From: an uncultured bacterium
GTDB lineage: Bacteria > Verrucomicrobiota > Kiritimatiellia > RFP12 > UBA1067
Assembly: GCA_902773475.1 (NCBI GenBank)
Contig: CACYEO010000144.1
Coordinates: forward strand, 1 to 6,647
DNA: 6,647 bases
Direction of reading: 5' to 3'
Part shown: one piece after another, positions 1-4,508 of the stretch
Layout of the letters: every line of letters begins with the position of its first letter
How positions within the stretch are numbered: the first letter of the stretch is position 1
Notes under the pieces: generated by a model
Told to the model about the DNA's origin: nothing
What the model saw: the letters and a program-made list of their open reading frames with translations, nothing else
Databases searched by the model: none
Program-made: the position numbers and the translations under genes

Positions 1-28
1 TAGCATCATTTTACGAAATACGGCCGTC

Positions 29-592
29 TTACAATTCCTTTATGGTACGGGCCGGAACGCCGGCGACGACGGTGCGCGGCGGGACGTCCTTCGTCACTAC
101 CGCGCCTGAGCCGACGATCGCGCCTTCGCCGATTGTCACCCCCGGGCAGACCGTCACCCGTGCGCCGAGCCACACCTTGTTGCAGATGACGACTGGCTTG
201 GGAATCATTCCGCCGCGCTTCTCTGGATTGGGGTCGTGGTTCAGCGTCGCGATGATAGTCTGCGGGCCGACGAGAGCATCGTCTCCAATGGTTATTCCGC
301 CCTGGTCCTGAAACTGGCAGCCCGCGTTGATGAAGACGCGCTTGCCGATCTTCGTATTCTTCCCGCAGTCCGTGTGGAATGGCGGGAAGAGGGCAAACGA
401 CTCGTCGATCTCGCTAGCCGTCAGTCGCGACATGAGCTCGCGCACTTCCTCGGGCGTGTGGTACGAGCCGTTCAACTCCGCCGTGATCCTCAACGCCTCC
501 TGCGAAAATGCGTGAAACGCCAGATGAAGCTCACTCCCAGCTGGAATGTACTCCGTCTCGGCCATCGCCTTTCTGAATTCTCCGGCTGTCAT
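29..592 (-). CDS. Maltose-acetyltransferase-like sugar O-acetyltransferase (hexapeptide family)
   Basis: Predicted cytoplasmic acetyl-CoA-dependent O-acetyltransferase of 187 residues, about the size of E. coli Maa. The N-terminal 55-60 residues form a helical segment like the maltose acetyltransferase cap (MTAGEFRKAMAETEYIPAG near the start, TPEEVRELMSRL at about 46-57). From FPPFHTDCG (69-77) the rest is left-handed beta-helix hexapeptide repeats (TKIGKRVFINAGC, ITIGDDALVGP, VTIGEGAIVGSGAVVTKDVPP, AGVPARTI). The likely catalytic His is H119 in TLNHDPN. The frame is open up to an ATG at 640, but I chose the ATG at 592 because AGGGGGAA lies 6 nt upstream and the predicted promoter would start transcription at about 636, downstream of the 640 ATG. 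The true acceptor is unknown; such enzymes are often annotated only by homology to maltose or galactoside acetyltransferases. It is transcribed away from a LysR gene, its probable regulator. Confidence 0.9.
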   Translation of the reverse strand: MTAGEFRKAMAETEYIPAGSELHLAFHAFSQEALRITAELNGSYHTPEEVRELMSRLTASEIDESFALFPPFHTDCGKNTKIGKRVFINAGCQFQDQGGITIGDDALVGPQTIIATLNHDPNPEKRGGMIPKPVVICNKVWLGARVTVCPGVTIGEGAIVGSGAVVTKDVPPRTVVAGVPARTIKEL

Positions 593-598
593 TCCCGA

Positions 599-606
599 TT
601 CCCCCT
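599..606 (-). promoter_or_regulatory. Ribosome binding site deciding the acetyltransferase start
   Basis: Read on the minus strand, AGGGGGAA sits 6 nt before the ATG at 592-590. It matches the AGGAGG Shine-Dalgarno core at five of six positions. No comparable site precedes the upstream in-frame ATG at 640. Confidence 0.65.
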
Positions 607-642
607 GTGCAACGCCAACGGATTGAAAAAAGAAACGCATTT

Positions 643-671
643 ATTATAAGACGCCCGCCGGACAATAACAA
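643..671 (-). promoter_or_regulatory. Sigma70-type promoter for the acetyltransferase gene
   Basis: On the minus strand there is a perfect TATAAT -10 box (648-643) and a TTGTTA -35 box (671-666; four of six consensus bases) separated by exactly 17 nt. The expected transcription start is about 636, giving a leader of roughly 44 nt to the ATG at 592. The weak -35 box fits an activator-dependent promoter, which agrees with the LysR-type site located upstream. Confidence 0.6.
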
Positions 672-694
672 ATACCGATTTTCTATCGCCGTCC

Positions 695-709
695 ATAAAT
701 GACGCTTAT
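695..709. promoter_or_regulatory. Candidate LysR-type operator (T-N11-A dyad)
   Basis: ATAAATGACGCTTAT is a 15-bp site with perfect 4-bp arms (ATAA/TTAT) around 7 bp, and it contains the T-N11-A signature (T696, A708). Its centre (702) is about 66 bp upstream of the predicted start of the acetyltransferase transcript; LysR-type recognition sites are typically near -65. A weaker dyad, AAT-ACCG-ATT (671-680), overlaps the -35 region where an activation half-site would be expected. The operator also overlaps the possible -35 of the regulator's own promoter, which would allow autoregulation. Confidence 0.55.
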
Positions 710-727
710 TGCCGGATCTGCTAAACT
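699..727 (+). promoter_or_regulatory. Possible weak promoter for the LysR gene
   Basis: ATGACG (699-704, four of six matches to TTGACA) is followed after 17 nt by TAAACT (722-727, four of six matches to TATAAT). Transcription from it would begin almost at the ATG at 735, giving a leaderless or near-leaderless message; no Shine-Dalgarno sequence is visible there. The -35 lies inside the T-N11-A dyad. Both boxes are imperfect, so this is a low-confidence call. Confidence 0.3.
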
Positions 728-734
728 CCCCGCA

Positions 735-1631
735 ATGGACTTACGGATACTCAGGTACTTTCTCGCCGTGGCGGAGGAAGGCAACATCACCCGCGCCGCG
801 CGCAGGCTGCACGTCTCGCAACCGGCGCTTTCGACGCAACTCGCCGCGCTCGAAGACGAACTCGGGCAGAAACTGTTCGTGCGCGGGCCGCGCGGAACCA
901 CGCTGACCGAAAAAGGCATCGCCCTCAAACGGCGCGCGGGCGACCTCGTGGATCTTGCCGGGAGGATCGAGACCGAAATCAAGGACAAAGACGGCGGAGG
1001 ACTTTCCGGAGCGGTCTCCATCGGCGCGGGGGAGACGCCGGCGTTCCGCTTCGTGGCCCGTGCGGCGCACGAACTCCACCGCGGCAATCCCAGATTGCAC
1101 TTCTCAGTCACGTCCGGCAACGGCGAAGACATCCTCGCCCACCTTCGCGAAGGAACGTTCGACCTCGGCGTGCTTGTCGGCCCGGGGCGGTACGAAGGGT
1201 TCGACTATCTGACGCTGCCCTGCACGCACCGCTGGGGCCTTGCCGTCAGGAACGATTCGCCGCTTGCCGCGGAAAAGCGGATTTCGCCGGGCGACGCGAG
1301 TGGCGTTCCGCTCGTCTGTTCGCGGCAGGCGATGGCAAAGGAGTTTCTCGCAGGGTGGTTCGGCTGCGCTTTCGGAAGACTCAATGTGGTAGCCAGCTAC
1401 AACCTGTTCTACAACGCCGCCGTCCTAGTCGAATCCGGCATGGGCGCGGCGGTGTGCATCGACGGCATGATCCCGCACGAGTTCGCGGAACGCGTCGTGT
1501 TCCGCCCGTTCGCGCCGGCACTCGCAAGCGACGTCTATCTCGCGTGGCGCAAAAACGCCTCGCTGTCGCCTGCCGCCAAAGCGCTCGTGGATGCGCTCAG
1601 AAAAGACGTCGCCGCCCGGGGGGACCGGTGA
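735..1631 (+). CDS. LysR-type transcriptional regulator
   Basis: DNA-binding transcription factor of 298 residues, the usual length for LysR regulators. The N-terminal winged helix-turn-helix is clear: MDLRILRYFLAVAEEGNITR at the start, then AARRLHVSQPALSTQLAALE (about 21-40) and the wing region LFVRGPRGTTLTEKG. After a linker helix, the rest is a substrate-binding-like effector domain (SGAVSIGAGETPAF, GTFDLGVLVGP, WGLAVRNDSPLA, VESGMGAAVCID, then FRPFAP). I start it at 735 because the LysR N-terminus normally begins with a few residues before RYFLAVAEEG; the upstream in-frame ATG at 699 would add twelve residues and lies inside the putative operator. Divergent placement suggests that it controls the acetyltransferase. 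The inducer cannot be read from the sequence. The last bases are 33 nt before the sigma gene's first ATG, with no terminator seen. Confidence 0.95.
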   Translation: MDLRILRYFLAVAEEGNITRAARRLHVSQPALSTQLAALEDELGQKLFVRGPRGTTLTEKGIALKRRAGDLVDLAGRIETEIKDKDGGGLSGAVSIGAGETPAFRFVARAAHELHRGNPRLHFSVTSGNGEDILAHLREGTFDLGVLVGPGRYEGFDYLTLPCTHRWGLAVRNDSPLAAEKRISPGDASGVPLVCSRQAMAKEFLAGWFGCAFGRLNVVASYNLFYNAAVLVESGMGAAVCIDGMIPHEFAERVVFRPFAPALASDVYLAWRKNASLSPAAKALVDALRKDVAARGDR

Positions 1632-1660
1632 CAGGGCTGTTCGCGTTAAACGATATATGG

Positions 1661-1666
1661 TAAAAT
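1661..1666 (+). promoter_or_regulatory. Possible -10 element upstream of the sigma factor gene
   Basis: TAAAAT (five of six matches to TATAAT) ends 7 nt before the ATG at 1674. This spacing would place the transcription start at or just before that ATG. The best 17-nt-spaced -35 (TGTTCG, 1638-1643) is poor. The same relation, TAAACT 7 nt before the ATG, is seen at the LysR gene. Confidence 0.25.
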
Positions 1667-2288
1667 GCCGGGCATGAAACAAGGCCAGAACCGTTCCGCC
1701 GCATGGCGGGGAATCGTGCCAAAGACGGCGGAAAGCCTGCTTGCCGCCATCGCCGATCCCGGGGACCATGCGCGATGGGGGGAGTTCGTCGCGCGCTACA
1801 CGCCGATGATGCGCATGTATCTCGCCCGCCGCTTTCCCGCCGCCGACGCGGAGGATATAATCCAGGAGACGTTCATTTCGCTCGTCAAGGCCATTCCACG
1901 CTACACGTACGTACCTGAAGAAAAGGGCCATTTCAGGAGTTACCTGACGGGCATTCTCCACCACAAGGCGGCCAATGCAGTGGAATGCGACATCCGCCGC
2001 AGGAAAGCGGAATGCGCCCATACCGAGGAGGAACACCGGGAGAGGCGCGAGGAAAAAGAATGGAGAAGATCGGCGATGGAGATTGCGCTCCAGCAGCTTC
2101 TGGCCGACGAATCCATGCAGCCGAGAACGCGCGAAGTTTTCAGGCGCGTCGCCGTGAACGGCGAAAAACCGGCCGAGGTGGCGGAATCGTTCGGAGTTTC
2201 CCTCAACGCGATATACCAGATGAAAGACAGGGCGAAGCGCCGCCTGAAGGAACTCGTCGCGGCTCTTGAAGCGGCGGTCGAGGCGTGA
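1665..2288 (+). CDS. ECF-type RNA polymerase sigma factor
   Basis: Sigma-70 family protein of 207 residues with regions 2 and 4 only, so an extracytoplasmic-function type; it directs RNA polymerase to a specific promoter set. Region 2 spans about 38-107: WGEFVARYTPMM, the acidic DAEDIIQETFISL (61-73, core-polymerase contact) and the -10 recognition helix region FRSYLTGILHHKAAN (90-104). A charged Arg/Glu-rich linker follows, then region 4 (about 140-200) with PRTREVFRR, VAESFGVSLNAIYQMKDRAK as the helix-turn-helix, and a basic tail. The start is uncertain: ATG at 1665 or at 1674, neither with a Shine-Dalgarno sequence, and 1674 lies 7 nt after a TAAAAT box. The kinase gene follows after 15 nt, so the two are probably co-transcribed and the kinase is the likely controller. 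No anti-sigma gene is visible. Confidence 0.93.
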   Translation: MPGMKQGQNRSAAWRGIVPKTAESLLAAIADPGDHARWGEFVARYTPMMRMYLARRFPAADAEDIIQETFISLVKAIPRYTYVPEEKGHFRSYLTGILHHKAANAVECDIRRRKAECAHTEEEHRERREEKEWRRSAMEIALQQLLADESMQPRTREVFRRVAVNGEKPAEVAESFGVSLNAIYQMKDRAKRRLKELVAALEAAVEA

Positions 2289-2303
2289 GATGCCGTTCCG
2301 GCC

Positions 2304-4019
2304 ATGCACGAAGACGAGATAGACGGTTTTTTGTCCGGCCACGAGCCCGTAGAAAGCCCGGCGTCGCTGAAGACCGGGGCCCGTCTCGGCGCCTGGCGCG
2401 TAGACGCATTCATCGCAAAGGGCGCAAGCGGCGAAGTCTACCGGGTCGTGAACGTCGAGACCGGCGCGGAGGGCGCGGCGAAAGTCTTGACGCGCACCGA
2501 CGCGGCGCAGAGGGAGAGATTCAGGCGCGAAGTCTCCTTTCTCCGCGAGTCCGGCGGCGGGCCGTTCCCGGAACTTTTCGACGCGTTCGAGGCCGACGGC
2601 CGCGAAGTATCGGTGATGGAACTTCTCGAACCGCTGGAATCGCCGCCCGTCCCCGGCGACGGGGATGTCGCCTCGCTCGTTCTGGCCGTCGCCGGCGGCG
2701 TAGGGGCGCTCCACGCAAAAGGTTTCGTCCACCGCGATCTCAAACCGCAGAACATCATGCGGCGGAAGGGCGGCGGACCGGTCATAATCGATTTCGGGCT
2801 GATGAAGCGGGTGGACGCCGCGGCGGAGGATTCCGGCGCAGGATCGGTGGCTACTCTTTCAATCGTAGACGGGCATGCCGTGGGGCTCGGAACGCCGCAT
2901 TACTCCGCGCCCGAGCAGTTCACCGGCGGAGGCGTGTCGTTCGCGTCCGACATCCACGCGCTCGGCGTAATGGCGAACGATTTCTTCGGCGGGCGTCCGC
3001 CTGCATGCTGGAAGAAAATCGTCATGCGCGCGACCAGTTCCATACCCGGGCAGAGATACCGCGACGTGGGCGCGTTCATAAAGGCCGTCAAGGCGCGGCA
3101 CCGTTTGCGCAACGCGATTCTCGCCTTGGGCGCGGTCGCGGCGGCGGTGGCGGCCGCGTGGACCGGCATGCGGGCGCACCATGCCGCTGACGGCGCGCGG
3201 TGGAGCCTCGGAGAGTCTTTCAAAACGCCGCTCGTGCGGGAACTCGCGCTTCCGGGAGGCGGGACGATGGCGTTCGCGGCCATTCCTCCAGGCACGTTCC
3301 GGATGAGCAACCAGGAAGGCAAGGGAACGCATGAAACGACTTTGACGCGGCCGTTCTGGATCACGCGCACGTGCGTTTCCGCCCGCGAGACGCGCGCTCT
3401 CCTGCCGTCGGCGGAGCGCGACAGGGCGATGAAGGAGATCGAGGGGAAATTCCCCCGGTACGATGTCGCGATTGCGGATTTGAAGCACAAAGACTACGAA
3501 ACGATATGCCAAAGGCTCAATGCGCTCTACGCCGGATCCCTGCCCGAAGGATACGAATTCAGGCTGCCGACCGAAGCGGAACTCGAGTACGCGCTGACCG
3601 GGGGAGGGACGGAGGAAATCGCCGTTGTCGACACGGAGGCGCTCGCCGGGCTTGAATGCGCGGACGTCGCGACGAACGGCGTAAAGGGAGTCGCGTTCAT
3701 GCCGCGGAACGAAATAAACGGCTGGGGCGTCTTGTTCGGCTTTGCAAAAAGGGTCCACGTATACGACACATGCGACGGCACGGTATGCGTGTTCCCCGGC
3801 GGAAGGAGCGCTCCGCGCGTGCCGTACGGCGGGCCCAACGCGATCGGCAAGGTGCTGGCATACAAAGACGGAGAGACCGATCCTGTGAGACGGGGAAGAT
3901 TGAACATGTCGCGCGTCGACGGAACGCTCCGTTTTGCAAGTTCCGGCAAGAACGTCTCCGGGCTTGCGCGCATCGCCATCGCGCCGAAATCTCTCCGCGT
4001 CTATCCCGCAAAGCGCTGA
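2304..4019 (+). CDS. Membrane Ser/Thr protein kinase with FGE/SUMF1-like C-terminal domain
   Basis: 571 residues in three parts. (1) Hanks-type kinase, about 28-265: nucleotide loop IAKGASGEVY (37-46, first Gly replaced by Ala), Lys60, helix-C Glu76, HRDLKPQN (143-150), DFG (163-165), APE (202-204), Asp216 and Arg251, so catalysis should be possible. The stretch between Asp216 and Arg251 is about 30 residues shorter than in PknB-type kinases, and the DFG-APE segment is long. (2) One membrane helix, about 270-289, rich in Ala. (3) C-terminal 300-571, resembling the FGE-sulfatase fold: IPPGTFRM (327-334), RPFWITRTCVSA, FRLPTEAELEYAL (419-431), then a poorly conserved NGWGVLFGF segment. The usual GNVWEW and RGGSW motifs are missing, so enzymatic activity is doubtful and a sensing or binding role is more likely. 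It starts 15 nt after the sigma gene, in the same frame, with no clear ribosome binding site, suggesting coupled translation. Confidence 0.93.
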   Translation: MHEDEIDGFLSGHEPVESPASLKTGARLGAWRVDAFIAKGASGEVYRVVNVETGAEGAAKVLTRTDAAQRERFRREVSFLRESGGGPFPELFDAFEADGREVSVMELLEPLESPPVPGDGDVASLVLAVAGGVGALHAKGFVHRDLKPQNIMRRKGGGPVIIDFGLMKRVDAAAEDSGAGSVATLSIVDGHAVGLGTPHYSAPEQFTGGGVSFASDIHALGVMANDFFGGRPPACWKKIVMRATSSIPGQRYRDVGAFIKAVKARHRLRNAILALGAVAAAVAAAWTGMRAHHAADGARWSLGESFKTPLVRELALPGGGTMAFAAIPPGTFRMSNQEGKGTHETTLTRPFWITRTCVSARETRALLPSAERDRAMKEIEGKFPRYDVAIADLKHKDYETICQRLNALYAGSLPEGYEFRLPTEAELEYALTGGGTEEIAVVDTEALAGLECADVATNGVKGVAFMPRNEINGWGVLFGFAKRVHVYDTCDGTVCVFPGGRSAPRVPYGGPNAIGKVLAYKDGETDPVRRGRLNMSRVDGTLRFASSGKNVSGLARIAIAPKSLRVYPAKR

Positions 4020-4035
4020 CGAATGGAGCCTTGGG

Positions 4036-4140
4036 CTCTCGCGCAGAGACGCAGAGGCGCAGAGAAGGTTTCAGGCACCTGTCGCCGGCGGACGGGACGA
4101 CATCCAGCGACCTCCGCTTCTCCGCGCCTCCGCGTGAGAC
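4036..4140. repeat. Inverted repeat element made of GCGCAGAG-type 8-nt units
   Basis: The left arm has three tandem 8-nt units, GCGCAGAG, ACGCAGAG and GCGCAGAG (4041-4064), preceded by CTCTC and followed by AAGG. The right arm, read as its complement, has TCTC, ACGCGGAG and GCGCGGAG (4139-4120) followed by AAG. The arms can pair with one 8-nt unit bulged out on the left. The roughly 45-nt loop carries a perfect CAGG-CA-CCTG palindrome (4072-4081). From memory, similar GCAGAGACGC-type sequences are dispersed repeats in many bacterial genomes; this is not checked here. It may end or stabilise the kinase mRNA, but there is no T-tract. Confidence 0.6.
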
Positions 4141-4160
4141 AAAACATTGCGCTTATATGA

Positions 4161-4283
4161 AAAATTCCGCGTAAGATTTTCCATTGTCGCGGGAATATTC
4201 AGTAGAGGCATGGAAAGCCTTGTCGCGGAGCGGATTGGAATTTTGCCGTGTAAAATTCCGCCGGTTGCGCACATATTGCGCAA
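4161..4283. repeat. Cluster of three inverted repeats with a shared AAAATTCCGC motif
   Basis: IR1 pairs ATTCCGCG (4164-4171) with CGC-G-GGAAT (4188-4196), with one bulged base. IR2 is a perfect GGAATTTT (4237-4244)/AAAATTCC (4252-4259) with a 7-nt loop. IR3 is a perfect TTGCGCA (4265-4271)/TGCGCAA (4277-4283) with a 5-nt loop. The 10-mer AAAATTCCGC occurs identically at 4161-4170 and 4252-4261, and TTGTCGCGG at 4184-4192 and 4220-4228. They lie upstream of the lipoprotein gene and could be operator sites or RNA hairpins. Confidence 0.5.
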
Positions 4284-4290
4284 TTTGCGG

Positions 4291-4296
4291 TATTAT
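4291..4296 (+). promoter_or_regulatory. Possible -10 box for the lipoprotein gene
   Basis: TATTAT matches TATAAT at five of six positions and lies 8 nt after inverted repeat IR3. The only TTG-type -35 nearby is TTGCGC at 4265-4270, with an over-long 20-nt spacer. If used, the transcript would start near 4303 and have a leader of about 205 nt. The -35 would lie in an arm of IR3, which would then be well placed as an operator. Confidence 0.3.
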
Positions 4297-4446
4297 ACGG
4301 GCAAACGCGACTGATTCGTTTCGTTCGGCTCAAGAGAAACCTGGAAAGTTCGCTTGTATGGGCCGGGAGAAAAGGATGATTACGCTCTTTCGGAGCGCGT
4401 CGTCTGCCGTATCTCGTACAGGGCTTTTCCAGGGCCTCTCTTGAAA

Positions 4447-4480
4447 CACGGAAGGAATTGCGCCCTCTTTCTTTTCCGTG
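4447..4480 (+). other. Leader hairpin upstream of the lipoprotein ribosome binding site
   Basis: CACGGAA (4447-4453) pairs perfectly with TTCCGTG (4474-4480), extendable by two G-U pairs, with a loop of about 16 nt. An alternative stem, GCCCT (4462-4466) with AGGGC (4490-4494), would use loop bases and end just before the ribosome binding site, so the two structures could be mutually exclusive. Any regulatory role is inference. Confidence 0.35.
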
Positions 4481-4496
4481 AACGGAACAAGGGCAC

Positions 4497-4501
4497 AAGG
4501 A
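4497..4501 (+). promoter_or_regulatory. Ribosome binding site of the lipoprotein gene
   Basis: AAGGA lies 7 nt before the ATG at 4509. It is the clearest plus-strand Shine-Dalgarno sequence in the window and confirms the start codon that yields the signal peptide. Confidence 0.65.
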
Positions 4502-4508
4502 TAAAACC

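Larger units (their letters stand above)
4020..4508. other. 489-bp intergenic region with repeats and probable regulatory structure
   Basis: No convincing gene was found between the kinase and the lipoprotein. From left to right it holds a small hairpin (GAGCC-TTG-GGCTC, 4026-4038), an inverted repeat element of 8-nt units, three inverted repeats, a TATTAT box at 4291, a CGCTC-TTTCG-GAGCG hairpin (4383-4397), and a hairpin just ahead of the lipoprotein ribosome binding site. A TTG-started open frame (4184-4444) and a minus-strand frame (4199-4612) cross it, but neither has recognisable protein features. Confidence 0.75.

Noticed and set aside
593..640. N-terminal extension of the acetyltransferase from the ATG at 640
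   Set aside because: It lies directly beside a perfect -10 box, has no ribosome binding site, and a better start with AGGGGGAA exists at 592.
699..734. Upstream LysR start at ATG 699
   Set aside because: The ATG is inside the putative operator, and the added residues are not typical of the LysR N-terminus.
1425..2732. 435-residue open frame on the minus strand
   Set aside because: It is a GC-rich shadow across the LysR, sigma and kinase genes; its translation has no recognisable motif and the opposite-strand genes are certain.
2285..3190. 301-residue plus-strand open frame overlapping the kinase
   Set aside because: Its translation is Arg-rich and of low complexity, typical of an off-frame reading of GC-rich DNA, while the kinase frame has all catalytic motifs.
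4026..4038. Rho-independent terminator after the kinase (GAGCC-TTG-GGCTC)
   Set aside because: The stem is only 5 bp with a 3-nt loop and there is no following T-tract.
4041..4064. CRISPR-like array in the 8-nt repeats
   Set aside because: The units are contiguous 8-mers without spacers, and no cas gene is present.
4184..4444. 86-residue plus-strand frame in the intergenic region
   Set aside because: It needs a TTG start, has no ribosome binding site, shows no protein-like features and runs through the inverted repeats.
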